From positions 49,867,001 through 49,931,000 of the forward strand of contig NC_091260.1 of NCBI RefSeq assembly GCF_042477335.2: a stretch of DNA of 64,000 nt, given 5' to 3'. Below the pieces are notes generated by a model. The model saw only the letters and a program-made list of their open reading frames with translations, made no database searches and was not told where the DNA came from. The translations under genes were made by a program, and so were the position numbers. Positions 45,946 to 58,187 of this stretch are shown here, one piece after another (position 1 is the first letter of the stretch; each line of letters starts with the position of its first letter). The stretch comes from Ovis canadensis. Its lineage: Eukaryota; Chordata; Mammalia; Artiodactyla; Bovidae.

Positions 45946-46573
45946 ACAATGTAGACCATGGCAGATGTTTACAGTGGAGAGAGACAGGGAAGACAGAAGT
46001 TTAAGAATATTGATCCAGGAATACTTTCAACAAGCCTGGGCCAGTTCTGACTACTTTCCCGGCCTTGGTGGAAGGGTAAATAGTTGCGAGCAGAGTTAAT
46101 GCTGAAAGCTGAAATTTTTGTATGAAAAGCACTATCAGGCAAGTAACGCTGGCTTAAAGAGCAGATAGTTATCCTGTGAGGTGGAATTAGAAAATCCAGA
46201 AGTGAAGCTACAGTGCATCTGTAACGCTGATTGTTGCAGCCAGTCCACTAAGCACAGTGCTTAAATGTAGTCAGATGGTCCAGAGCCTCCCGAGCAGCAG
46301 AGGCCCAGCCAAGTAAAGGTGCCCAATGACAACCTCCCTGCACCAGGGCCTGTGGCCTGGGCTGTTTGCATGGTAAAGTCTGGTAAACCGAGCATTTTCT
46401 TGATTCTTTTCTCCTTCATCACACACCAAATCTCCTTCATACTGTTTCATCTCTTCTCAGATCAAACCTACCATTATCCTTCTTGAGGCCTTCCAAGCTT
46501 CCCACCGAAATGCAACCACCATGCAAAAATGCAGAAGCTAAAAGGAAAAAAAAAGAGATGACTTTTGACCTCT

Positions 46574-46757
46574 CCTAGAAACTTATTCTGACTCTTTGAG
46601 ACCCCACGGACTGCAGCATGCCAGGCCTCCCTGTTCATCACCAACTCCTGGAGTTTACTCAAACTCATGTCCATTGAGTCGGTGATGCCATCCAAACATC
46701 TCATCCTCTGTCTCAAAGAGTTGTATATGACTGAGCAACTGAACTGAACTGAGGGAT
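46574..46757. mobile_element. BovB 3' fragment with 5' inversion
   Basis: 46574-46713 reads as BovB on the minus strand. 46714-46757 then reads as the BovB terminal segment on the plus strand (caaagagttgtatatgactg ... 'actgaactgaactgag'). Both arms share the 'caaagagt' segment. An inverted 5' part joined to a forward 3' end is the pattern left by twin priming. A short ttattc repeat flanks the unit. Confidence 0.75.
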
Positions 46758-46871
46758 TTATTCATTCCTCAAGTCCTTCTTCCTGTCCGCACCAGGCAAC
46801 AAGTTAGGAATGTCACCTGTAACCATTAATTGGGAAGGCATTTTCATTTTCTAAGGGTATATGGAAGGCAG

Positions 46872-47088
46872 TGAAAAGTAAAAGTGTTAGTTGCTCAGTA
46901 GTGTCCAATTCTTTGCGAACTCATGGACCATAGCCGGCCGGGCTCACCTGTCCATGGAATTCTCCAGGCAAGAGTACTAGAGTGAGTAGCCATTCCTTTC
47001 CCCAGGGAATCTTCCTGACTCAGGGATTGAACCCAGGTCTCCTGCATTACAGGAGGATTCTTTACTGTCTGAAACACCAGGGAAGTCC
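46872..47088 (-). repeat. Bov-tA SINE
   Basis: Minus-strand Bov-tA from 'gtgttagttgctcagtagtg' to the reversed head 'gtctgaaacaccagggaag'. Confidence 0.9.
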
Positions 47089-47094
47089 TCTTCC

Positions 47095-47930
47095 CTAGAT
47101 GATGAGATGCTATTCAATCAAATGAGCAGAGACTGAGTGCCTCCTGTCTGAACTGTGCAGCAATCAAGACATCGGCCCTCAAGATGTTCCCCATCTACTG
47201 AGAAAGAAGAACAAGTTGAAATTGAGGCAAGTACCAAAGGCTGCAGGATCACAAGGGAGGTGGTGTCCAGTGGACTCGAGGAACTGGAGACCTGGGAGAT
47301 ACACCCTGAGCCAGGGCACCTGCAGCCCCACTCAGAGCCCCACCTTCTGCCAGATGAGACATCATAGCATCTGCCACTTCCACCTGCACTGGCAGTGCTC
47401 GCCTGCTGTGAGTTGCAGACATTTGCTACTGAATCCCACAGTCTGATTTCAGCCTCACCTGCCACACTGTCCTATATATTTCCTGAAGATGGAGTCTTTT
47501 CTACAGCTGCCTTACTTCTCCCCAGGCTTCTCCCCATAGCCACAAAATCCTCCCTCATCCCTTTGCTCCTAGTCTCCCCATTCACTCACTGCCCTGGTTT
47601 TTGCAGGCCCTTCCCAGAGGATGGAGCACACATCTCTTGATGGCATCCATAGCACCTTGCCCACCAGCCTCCCTCCTTGCTACCCTCTGACCAGTGTTGA
47701 CAAGAATCCCTTTTTCCACCCACCCACCATGTTCCCTGGTATTTGCTTGATCCTGCTCTCATGCTCCCTGTTGTTTGGGGCATCCCTCCTTTTCCATCCA
47801 AATCCTAGTATTTCAGGTCTGTGTTCACAGACGTCACTTTGAAACAAACTGTTAGAATTCTGTTTTCCACAAGGCCCAACTCATCCCTTAGTAATCTGAC
47901 AGATCATGTTTTTAAGATTCAGTCAAGTTG
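47095..47930. other. Intergenic sequence
   Basis: No recognisable gene. Overlapping frames on both strands around 47118-47465 are unconvincing. Confidence 0.4.
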
Positions 47931-47934
47931 TAGC

Positions 47935-48200
47935 CTGTATCAGACCTTCCTTTTTCATGGTTGAGTAATATTCCTTTGTATTATATACACAATTTGTTTA
48001 TCCATTCATCTGTCAATGGACATTTGGGTTGTTTCTAGGGTTTGGATATTACAAATAATTCTGTTGTAAATATTTGTGTACAAGTTTCTATGTGTATATG
48101 TGTTTTCACTTTTCTTGGGTACATACCTAGGCATGAAACTGCTTGGTCATGTGATGACTCTATGTTAAACTCTGTGAGAAACCACCAAACTGTTTTACAT
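47935..48200 (-). repeat. Old L1 3' fragment
   Basis: 'catggttgagtaatattcct', 'tccattcatctgtcaatgga' and 'ttcttgggtacatacctagg' are the reverse of an L1 ORF2 end/3' region; more diverged than the L1s at 18 kb and 57-63 kb. Confidence 0.8.
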
Positions 48201-48396
48201 GGCAGCTGCCTCATTTTTCTCTTCCTTGTTGCCAACATCATTATCGTCATCATAGCAGCTAATATTCAGTGGGTACACAATGGGCCAGGTTACGTTTAAA
48301 ACATCACGTTGAAATTGGAAGAAACCAGAATATGTCACCCCAAAATATGCCTCTGGCATCTTGAGCTAAAGGCAATTAAGAGGCAACAAACTCAGG

Positions 48397-48515
48397 ACTT
48401 CCCTGCCAGTCCAGTAGTTAAGACTCAGTGCTCCTGCTGCAGGGGTCACAGGTTCAATCCCTGGTCAGGGAATAAGATCGCTGCATGCCCACATGGAACA
48501 GCCTTAAAAAAAAAA
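48397..48515 (+). repeat. tRNA-derived cetartiodactyl SINE
   Basis: 'aggacttccctgccagtcc' head, 'ggttcaatccctggtcaggg' B-box region and a poly(A) tail (48505-48518). Confidence 0.8.
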
Positions 48516-48710
48516 AAAGGCAACGAAGTCAGAAAAAGTGCCCCTTTCAGGATGTAAATTCTCCTTTTTCTGAAGACAGATTCTTATCAGACCAGAGATG
48601 GCCCGGGAGGGATCTGCAAACAAACCTCACTCCATTAGTTTCCTCCCTTTATTTACCTTCCCACAGTTTGGCGCCCTTGGAAGCCTACAACTACTTTCCT
48701 TTGTCCCATC

Positions 48711-48952
48711 AGTTCAGTTCAGTTCAGTCACTCAGTTGTGTCTGACTCTTTGTGACCCCATGAATCGCAGCACGCCGGGCCTCCCTGTCCATCACCAACT
48801 CCAGGCGTTCACTCAGACTCACGTCCATTGAGTCCGTGATGCCATCCAGCCATCTCATCCTCTGTCGTCCCCTTCTCTTCCTGCCCCCAATCCCTCCCAG
48901 CATCAAAGTCTTTTCCAATGAGTCAACTCTTCGCATGAGGTGGCCCATCACG
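48711..48952 (-). mobile_element. BovB LINE 3' fragment
   Basis: Begins with the reversed terminal repeat (ttcagttcagttcagtcact) and runs through the reversed C-terminal RT codons to 'cgcatgaggtggcc'. 5'-truncated. Confidence 0.9.
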
Positions 48953-49164
48953 GCTCTCCAAATTTTCTGTTCTTTGTTTGAGATGCTCGATAAGCTGAAA
49001 TTCTAAGCCACCACTTTGAGTTATTTTATTTTTATACAGGATTCTCCCATATGATGTGTGCTGCACATATTAGTAAACCGTTTTTCTCCTGTTAATTTTT
49101 TTTATTGAAGGGTCCCAAGTGAACATTTAAGATGGTTCAAGGTATAGTTCTTCCTTCCCTGCAG

Positions 49165-49260
49165 TATCATGAGTGCCTTCATTTCACAGATGAGGAAACC
49201 GAGGCCCAGGTTTGACCTTGCCCGAGGTCACAGAGGTCAGATGTAGTACAGCCGGCCTTG
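49165..49260. repeat. MIR fragment
   Basis: 'tttcacagatgaggaaaccg' and 'cttgcccgaggtcacagag' are MIR core sequence. Confidence 0.8.
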
Positions 49261-49489
49261 GAATTCTGTGAGCTCATGAAAGGCCTGTGTACACACAGTA
49301 GCTGGGGTGCAGAGAAAGGAGAGTTCTTCTGTGGCTCTGTTAAGGAAGGGGCCCTAAGCTAAGGACTGAAAGGTGAGTGTTCCTGCCTGCAAATGTTGGG
49401 GAAGGACGTGCAGGCTCAGGGGAGCAGCAGAGAGAACTGAGTGAGCAAACGCACTAAGCTTGAACAGCACGTGCTTCGTGTAGACAAAT

Positions 49490-50060
49490 CACATGGTGCA
49501 GGGTGATGGTTACTTTCACCACCATGTCCCTTCACCTGCACAGTACCTGGCACCAAGCAGGTGTAATAAACATGTGCTGAACGAAGAAGTTAGAGAAGTG
49601 AAGAAAAGAGAAAGCTGGAGAGATGGACAGGGTGCAGGGCCAGGGGAACTTCGCCTGCCTCGGTGAGGGGTTTGGACTTCATCTTGCAGGTGACCCAAAG
49701 CCTTGAGGGTCGCATCAAAATAACATTTGCGCTGCAGAAAGATTCCTGCAGCAACAGTGTGGAGCGTGGCTTGGAGGAGATACTTAGAGAAGCCAGGGAG
49801 ACCAGTTTGGAGGCAACTGCAACAGCCCAGGAGTAAGACTTAGCTGAAGGTCTGAACCAAGACAGTCATAGCTGGGGTGGGAAGGAGAGGGTGAGACCAG
49901 TGTGATGAGCAGAAAGAAGAAATAATGTGGCGACAGGTTAGACATAGGGCAGAGGGAGAAGCTGGGGGTGTGACTCTTCCCAAGCTTATGTTTGGATGAT
50001 GGGATCGATGGAGCCACCGAGGGGCACAGCCGATGCCCTTGCTTGGTGACCAGTTCTCCA
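49490..50060. repeat. L2-derived region
   Basis: Includes 'gaggcaactgcaacagccca' and 'ctgaaccaagacagtcatag', typical of the L2 3' end. Boundaries approximate. Confidence 0.5.
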
Positions 50061-50064
50061 TGTT

Positions 50065-51720
50065 GGATGTGGTGCCCTTAGGCTGCCTGTGGGACGTGAA
50101 GGTGAAGATGGACAGTAAAGCCTGAGGATGAAGAGCTAGGGGTCACCAGCACCCACGTGATCACTGATGGCCTGGAGGCGGGGATGAGAGCCCAGGGTTG
50201 TGGGCAAAAGCAGAAGAACAGGGACCTAGAGCCAGACAGAGTGACGATGCTGGGAATCATGTTGCCCACCATCACAACTGTGTCTCCCCAGTCCACTTGG
50301 ACACTTACTACTAGGTTCCTTATGCTCAACAATTTAACTAAGCTAAGCTAGGCAGTATAGTCCAAGACCATCTTCCTTTCCCACCCACACACACAGTAAC
50401 ATCCTCACTCCTTAACCATAGAAGATATTTCCAGGCATATGTATGTACGTGCCTCAATTTCGTTGCCATGCTGAATATCTCATTTATGAACTTGGATTCA
50501 TCATTTTCAATCTTTGAAAAATATAGGACTGTATGATTCTGTGAAGGAGAGAAGGCTTTGTCTTCTCTTTAGAAAAAGAAGCTGTGCCCTTCACAATGGG
50601 GTTTGGTGGCAATGGTGGCACAGGAGACTTGGCTTGGGGACTCGGTGCCCTGGGGCCTGGTTGGGGGCAGACTCAGACGTTCTCTGCCCCCTCATTAGAC
50701 AAGGAGTCCCACACAGAGAGAATGAGCTTGCTATGCCAGCGTAGGATTCCGGACCTTTGCCACAGTGATTTCGCGCTGGAAATTATTCCAGCTTCTGCTT
50801 TCATCTCACTTTGGGGACTTGGGGAGGATGGGTCTGCCCTTGGACTTGTCCTTGATCTGTGGACAAGTGACAGCCTGTGGGCTGAAGCGCAGCCCAGGGA
50901 CATGGTAAATTCCCAGGGCCGTCATTTCTCCAGAAGCGGACCACCCTCCCCAGGAATGACCTGATCTCTTGTTTTTAAACTGGATCTCTACTCTGATCAT
51001 CTGCCACCTCTTTCCACAACCCTGCCTCCTCGCTCCTGAGTCTGCCATGACATTTTAATTTAAATGTCGATAATGAAATTCTCAATTTATATTTTGTAGT
51101 TTCACCATTAGGGATGCTGTTTTAACTTCTAGACTGTGAAGAAAAGTACTCATAAATCAGCGGTGTTCACAGCTCGGTCGAGTAGATTTCTTTAAAGCGT
51201 GGTTTCTGGATGCATTTTGTGAAGTTGCAGCTTAGGAAAACAAAAGCTCACAAATGGCTTTTAGAATGGAACCATTTTCAGATTGGCAGTCAGATGAATT
51301 TATAAACGTTTTCTCCCATTCCTTTTTAACTTCTCCACTCCAAATGCAGAGACAGGATTTTAACTTGTGTGGAAATGTGTTGATTCTTCTGGGGTGAAGG
51401 GGGCAGCTAGGACACTGTCTACCCCCAACAAGCTAGTCCCCCAACTCCACCGCCACTCACCACAAGCAAGGCACTGAAGCAGCAGTCAGGACACATGGGG
51501 ACTGATGAAATCAGGAGGCAGCCAGAGACTGCAGCTAAAATACAGTCTGCATCAGCTGCAAACCTCCCTTTTCAACCACACCTCAGGGTTCATGGTGCCC
51601 TCCTGAGAACTCCTTACACCTCTTTGATCCAAAGGCTGACCTTTTCTGACATTTTTTTCTCAACTCTGTTGCTGCAGGGCTGCCTTGGGTGTTAGGATAA
51701 ATAGTGCTTAAGCAGTGCCT
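50065..51720. other. Intergenic sequence
   Basis: No gene recognised. The 126-codon frame at 50584-50964 has no domain or splice context. No recent repeat. Confidence 0.4.
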
Positions 51721-51724
51721 TCTG

Positions 51725-51890
51725 TTTTCTCTGTGTCTTATAAGCACTATCTCATTTAATCCTGAACAATGCTAGAGAGAGGCAACAAGTACCTATGTTT
51801 TACAGCAAGACACCTAAGGCTCAGAGAGCCTCCTAATGAGCTGGTTAGGGTCCCCAGCTGTGAGCAGCAGAGCGAGGGCTTAGCCTTGAC
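51725..51890. repeat. MIR fragment
   Basis: 'cactatctcatttaatcctg' and 'aaggctcagagagcctccta' with the following 'gagctggttagggtcccc' are MIR-type. Confidence 0.8.
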
Positions 51891-52100
51891 TTCTTAGCAC
51901 CTACACCCCCTGCCCCCACCTCCCATCACCTCCTCTGACTTTATCCTGTGTCACCTGACAGAGGGAAGCCTGGGTCACAGACGTCACAGTCACTAAGTGA
52001 GCAAGGAAGAGAATGAAACAGAACTTTTCTCTGCTCCCATCTGAGACTCTCTGGCTGATGCATTTCTTACCAGAAATGGAGTTGCCCAAGTATTTGTTTG

Positions 52101-52320
52101 GGGCTTCCCAGGTGGCGCTAGTGGTAAAGAATCTGCCTGCCAATGCAGCAGACGCAAGAGATGCGGGTTCAATCCCTGGGTCAGGAAGATGCCCTGGAGG
52201 AGGGCATGGCAACCTATCTCAGTATTCTTGCCTGGAAAATTCTGTTGACAGAGGAGCCTGGTGGGCTACAGTCCATGGGGTCGCAGAGTCAGACACAAAT
52301 GAGCACCTAAGCATACACAC
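52101..52320 (+). repeat. Bov-tA SINE with target duplication
   Basis: Complete plus-strand Bov-tA. The flanks caagtatttgttt (52087-52099) and caagtatttattt (52320-52332) are a target-site duplication with one change. Confidence 0.92.
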
Positions 52321-52374
52321 AAGTATTTATTTGTAAGAGAAACAGAGCAATGTAGTGGGAAAAACATGCACCCT

Positions 52375-52545
52375 AGAACCTGAAGTTCGGGGACTCAGGC
52401 TTTTGCACTTGTGAGTTGGGTTGACCTTGGATGTGGGCATAAGCCGCCAGGCACCCTGTCCTTATTTCCTCATCTGTATAATGAGGATGAATGATTGCCC
52501 TACCTTCTTCTCAAGGCTGCTATAAAGATCAATAGAGCAACAGAA
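52375..52545. repeat. MIR fragment
   Basis: 'ttgaccttggatgtgggcat', 'tcctcatctgtataatgagg' and 'aaggctgctataaagatcaa' mark a fairly long MIR. Confidence 0.75.
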
Positions 52546-53039
52546 ATGAAACCTAGAAAATGTTCTACAAACTGTGTATAAATATGTTTTCTATGTGTGT
52601 GTTAATGCCTGAGAAAAGAATATTTTAGGGTCACTGAATCCATTCCTCAGCTCTGGTCTTGAGCGTAACTTTCCATTTCTCTTGGCCTCAGTTTCCCCGT
52701 CTTTAAAATGTGACCAAGGGGTTCACTGAACCCTAAGCGTCTTTCTAACTGTAACATTCAGCAGCCTAGTGACTCTTTTCTGACTCCTAGCATGCTTTCA
52801 GCCCTCGGTGGCCAGGAAAACCTAGAGATGGGGTTCCTTCACACAGAGCCTTCTATCCTCAACCAAGAGGAGGCTGGAGATTAACTAGCAAAGGCGACCC
52901 AAGGATATTCAACTGCAAAAAATGGCAGGATTGGGTGCTGAGAGGAATAACAAGTTTCATCCCTCCACAGCGTTTTATGAGTGAACGTTATGTGCCGCTT
53001 AGCGTACTAGAAATGAAACCGGATTTTAGAAACAGTCCA

Positions 53040-53660
53040 GAGAGGAAGATAAGCTTTAAACAAATGCTTTCCAGGTAATTATTTAATTGGAGCTGTGACA
53101 TATGCTGGGAAGTAGAGCATGCCTGTTTATCAGGAGATTATAATAACGGTGGAGGTGGCGGGGGACATCTCAGGAGGATTTCCTGAGGAAGCAGCATTTC
53201 AAACTGATTCTCAAAGGAGCATCTGGAGTTGGCAAGGCAGGGAAGCGATGGTGAACGGGTAGGGAATGTGCTAAGCAGAAGGAACAACCAGTGCAGAGGG
53301 CTTGCAAAGAGGAGAGCTCCTGAGGTATTTGAGTGGCTGAAAATAAGCTGATTTGGCTGCAATGCTGATGCAGTGGTGGGAGTCGGGGAGACGCGTGGCA
53401 TGACCTGAGCTTTGCGATACAGACAAGGACAGACCATGCATTACCTTACGGGTCAAGATGAGGAATTGGGGCTTCAGCCGCAGAGAATGGCTTAGTTCAA
53501 ACCACTGGAAGCTTTGAAGCTGCAGGCTGTGTTCCAGGCGACTGGCCCACAAGATGATTGTGGAAGCAGCCTGTCGATTGGAGGAACATAAGAGTGGGTG
53601 CAGTGAAACCAGCCAAGAGGCTAGCGCAATGATCTACGGCAATAGTGGACGGTGGCTGGG
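53040..53660. repeat. L2-derived region
   Basis: 'ggaggatttcctgaggaagc', 'gtgctaagcagaaggaaca' and 'agtgcagagggcttgcaaag' are L2 3'-end wording. Confidence 0.55.
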
Positions 53661-53664
53661 CCTG

Positions 53665-56600
53665 ATGGTGACAGAGAACCATGGAGAGAGTTGAGAGATA
53701 TTAATACTTCAGAGGTGGAACATTCAGGATGTAGTCATCGATTGGGTATGATGAGGGAAAGGCAAGTAATATATACACCATATGTTATGACCCATAGAAG
53801 TTACTAGTACCATGATCCCTAATTAGCAGATGAACAAAAGAAGTATCTAAGAGGCTTGTCCAGATGAAAGAGCTAAAGAGTGGGGTCCCAGAACTTCAAC
53901 TCGTAAGTCATAATTATTTCAGGTATGTAAAGGCTCTTCATCCCAAGGGCTATCATTACTTCATGAAACTCAGCGAAGGTCTGATTTCATGTGTGCTGAA
54001 TTCCAACCACACTCTGGTGAAGGCCATATGATGAGAAGGGACCCAAGTGAGTGACATCATGACCCAAATAGAGTCGCTATTCAAACGCGCGCCGTGGCCT
54101 CCTTACACCATCACCTAATTATAGCTCCTGAGGAAGCGTTGGACAATAATACACTGTGCAGAAGCCAATGGACGGTTGTCAGTGGGCCAGACGACCCTTT
54201 TCATCTGAGCTGATATTCGGAAGATAACGTGTAAGCAGCTCAATGAGGTTTTTGTGGTGGGGCTTCTGGATGATCAGGTCATAAATCTTTCAGGTCCAAG
54301 AGAAAGGCCTGTCCAGCTTGTGAGTTGAACAGGTTCCTCCCAACTTCGGAACTAGCACAGCTGAAGGTATGCCGCTTAGAGTCGTCTCTCCTCGCGTCCC
54401 AGAGAAAGGAAACAATAGAGGTCACACAGTTCTCGTAAATACATGTGCATCTGACACGGAGCAAGTCACTCACTACCACAGCCACTCTAATGCACTGGCC
54501 CAGCATGGGTTGGCCAAAACAAACTTTGATTTCTTTCCAAATATTCTGGTTTTAATGACTGGTTAGGTAACTTCCCCCAAGTCCCATAACTATAAGCGGC
54601 AGAGTCTGGAGTCTCTCCAAGCACAGGGCCATCCTGTCTGGGGACCAGTCTGAGCCCCAGAGCCTCAGATGCACAGTAAGGATGGTCCCCACCTTCCAGA
54701 GCCCCTTGAGGGTTCATACCAGCAAGGTGTACCTCCTAGGCTCACTGTGGGGATTCAACAAATGAGTTCAGCTAATTCCAATAGGGTGGGAATGGAGTAC
54801 ACAAGAAATTCAAACTGGAATTGCAGTGAATGTAGATTATACAATAGGACACTGATTTGGCCAGAGTGTCTGAGATGACATTGGAGGGTTGTGCATAAAA
54901 TCTGAGTGACTATTCGACGTCGAGTGACAACCAGTTTCCCAGCTCATAAACCACGCCATGACTAAAAGCTCACTGATCCCACCTGTGTCACTCTGCTTCT
55001 CCCGGTGTGACTCATACTCCTGATACCCCAGGCACCTCAAGGCCTTCACTGCCCTTTGATTCCATGAAAGCAGTATCATTGTGTCAAATGTACACAATAA
55101 TGTCAGTTCTCTTTTCCAACTAGCCTGGATTTTGCCTGCCTTTGATTGGCAAATATATATTCCACTTACTGAATTAATCTGTGCAGATACAGCGCCAGAT
55201 GCTGGCTCTACAAACAAGGGAAGGTCTGGTCACTGGCATCGCAGGATCCACATCCTACGGGGGAGAGAGGTCTGTACGCCCTGGTTAGGACACGAGGGAG
55301 CAGGAGGTATAAAAGCAGGAGAGTCCAGCTGCAGAGGGAGAAGACACAGAAGCTACTGACTCTGCTTCAGAGGAAGGGAATTCAAGAAGTGTCTGCCTTC
55401 CTCTCCATTCCACCACCTCAGGAAAGCCTGGAAAGGATGACTAAGAAGTTAGCCCGTTAGCCAGCGCACTGAGAAGTGGGTTTATCTGGGTGGTCATGAG
55501 GAGGAAGAGCTGTGGAAATGGGCACCAGGCGAACCCCACCATGATTTAGTCCCGTGAACTCCATTTGGGGGAGATGGGGAGACGCAGGGGAGAGGCGAAG
55601 CTGCCCTCCGCAGGCTGACACAGGCAGCCAGGGCCTGGCCTCTTCTGCTCACCTCACCCCTCTCCCAGTGTATCAGTTTCTTACGCTCTATCCTTAGTTC
55701 CTACCACCCAGAAAGTTTTCTCCAAATGAGCAGACCAGCCATCAGCTCCCCTCCCTTGTGTAACCAAATCTCTTACCCCAAAGATATGCTCAGACTCCCT
55801 GGCCTCCACTCAGCCCTCCGGCTTCCAGGGCGGCCAGAGCAGCCAGCCAGCCGGCCCAGTGCCCCACCGGTTTCTAATTAAATCAGAACACGTGCTTCTC
55901 TAGAGACAGAACAATCTCTTGGAGGAGAAACAACAGGTTCCTCTAAGGTTGGCCTTCCAGTCTCACTTAGATGGCTGTTTGTGAAGGAAAGGAAAACAGG
56001 CAGGCTTAAAAGGAAGAAATAGATATTTTTATTGTTTTCTTTTCAAGTTGTACTGCCATCTGATGCTGACTATAAAGAACTTGAACATGTCTCTGGAATG
56101 GCATTCAATACTTGAACAAAAAATCACATTATTTTAATGTGTTGGAGCCGCAAAACTTAAAAATAAATTTCCTGTTTCCCTTCAGTTATAAAAATTTACC
56201 TAATCCTCTCCAGATTGATCAGGGTTAGTGCTGTGCTATGGAAATATACACACTTCTGAAAATAAAAGAGCTTTTCCAATTAAAAGTTAAAATCAACCCC
56301 AACATCTAAAAAGCCATGTGTGATAGAACACATCCCTGCTCCACAGGCAGGGTTGCATGGTCCAGCCCAGAGGCTGCAGACTGCATCGCCTAAAGGCAGG
56401 GCTGATAATCAAAGTAGTTAACAGCTATCAGGGCTCTGGGCAAGGACTTGTCAGCAAATGGATGTGAGACCTTGTGATGGAGTCAGGGAGCTGCAGGTCC
56501 TTAATGCCAGATGGAACCTCTTTATAGCCAGAATGTAGGGAAGTGGGCTTGAGTGTGCTCTGGGGGGATGTCTCCTCTGCAGGAAAGGGGACACTGAGGG

Positions 56601-56690
56601 TGCTCAGGAAAGTGTTTACCCAGAGAACAGGAAGTTTCACCAATTTAGCAATTGGTTAAGGTGGACCAGTACGTACCCACTAAATATTAA
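53665..56690. other. Intergenic sequence
   Basis: About 3 kb with no recognised gene or recent repeat. Frames up to 126 codons (54837-55217, minus) have no domain signature. Confidence 0.45.
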
Positions 56691-56704
56691 AAATCTGTAT
56701 TTTG

Positions 56705-56880
56705 GGCAGCTGCCACAGAAGCTGCTACCTCCTCCTGCTCCTCCCCCTCCTCCTCCTTCTATGGCCTCCAACACTGTTGCTGTGACCCCCGTCCCCTCTT
56801 GTCCTCATTCCTCTCCCAGTTCCTGCTCCTCCTCCCATCCCCAGTGCTGAAGGGCAGAACCCTTGGCAATGGCTCCCCTC
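56705..56880. repeat. CTCCTC-rich pyrimidine tract
   Basis: Low-complexity C/T-rich sequence (cctcctcctgctcctcccc and similar) just before the L1 5' region. It may be part of the L1 5' UTR or an older neighbour; the L1 5' boundary cannot be fixed here. Confidence 0.5.
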
Positions 56881-57422
56881 CACTCGGGCCATGAAGAGGC
56901 TGGAACAGTCCAGTACTCCAGCCCCTCTGAGCTCATTTTGAATCTCAGTTTTTTCTTCAACAAATTTTATATCCCTGCCAGCGTTGGGTCATCTTCAGAC
57001 ATGGTTTCAAGCCCTGAGCCTTTGGAGTGGGAGCACTGACTCCAACACCCTAGACTACCAGAAAATTAACCCTAGGGAGTATCAGATAGTGAGAACTCAC
57101 ACAAAGGAAACCACTTGAATGCAAGACCCGGCATCACCCACCCACCAGTAACATCCTGTGCAGAACACTTCATCTACACAACAGACAAAACAAAAGCACA
57201 AACCAAATCACCAGCAGACAGGATTACCACCTCACTCAGCCTTACCCGTCAGAGAAAAAACAAAACAAACAAACAAAAATTCAACATAAATCTCACCCTA
57301 TACAAAGCTTACACAAACCACAGGACCAACCATAGGAGGGCAGAAACCAAAAGGAAGAAAGAATTCAGTCTTGAAGCCTGGGGAAAGGAGACCTCAAACA
57401 CAATAAGTTAAAAAAAATAATA

Positions 57423-58187
57423 ATGAAAAGGCAGAGAAATGCTACACAAATGAAGGAACAAACTAGAAACCCAGAAGTCCAAATAAATGAAGAGGAAATA
57501 GGCAAGCTACCTGAAAAAGAATTCGGAATAATGATAGTAAAGATGATCAAAAACCTCAAAACCAAAACGGAGAAAATACAAGAATCAATTAACAAAGACC
57601 TTGAAGAATTAAAGAATAAACATACAGAGACAAACAACACAATTACTGAAATTAAAAATACTCTAGAAGGAATCAATAGTAGAATATCTGAAGCAAAAGA
57701 ATGTGAGCTGGAAGATAAAATGGTAGAAATAACTTCTGAAGAACAGAATAAAGTAAAAAGAATGAAAAGAACTGAGGAGAGTCTCAGAGACCTCTGGGAC
57801 AATATCAAATGCACCAACATCTGAATTATAGGGGTCCCAGAAGAAGAAGAGAAAAAGAAAGGGTATGAGAAAATTTTTGAAGAGATTATAGTTGAAAATT
57901 TCCCCAACATGGAAAAGGAAATAGCCAATCAAATCCAAGAGGTGCAAAGAGTCCCATACAGAATCAACCCAAGGAGAAACACACAAAGACAACTACTAAT
58001 CAAACTAACAAAGACTAAACACAAAGAAAGAATATTAAAAGCAGGAAGGGAGAAGCAACAAGTAACATACAAGAGAAACCCCATACACTTAACAGCTGAT
58101 CTTTCAGCAGAAATTCTGAAGGCCAGAAAGGAATGGCAGGATATATTTAAAGTACTGAAAGGGAAAAATCTACATCCAAGATTATAG
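57423..58187 (+). pseudogene. L1 ORF1 (RNA-binding protein), disrupted
   Basis: ORF1p normally coats L1 RNA as a trimer. One frame runs from ATG 57423 to TAG 58185-58187, broken by a single TGA at 57822-57824; the same frame continues afterwards. Before the break lies the coiled-coil region, with charged heptad-like EE/KK segments over residues 25-110. After it come the RRM-like and C-terminal nucleic-acid-binding domains (the GVPEEEEK and RRN regions are recognisable). The nonsense codon is CGA-to-TGA-like in context, possibly a decayed CpG, but I cannot confirm the ancestral codon. Confidence 0.88.

Noticed and set aside
50584..50964. 126-codon open frame in intergenic sequence
   Set aside because: No domain, signal peptide, splice context or recognisable similarity; length is compatible with chance.
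57365..57928. 187-codon minus-strand frame rich in Phe/Ser/Ile
   Set aside because: Antisense of A-rich L1 ORF1; such hydrophobic frames are routine artefacts.
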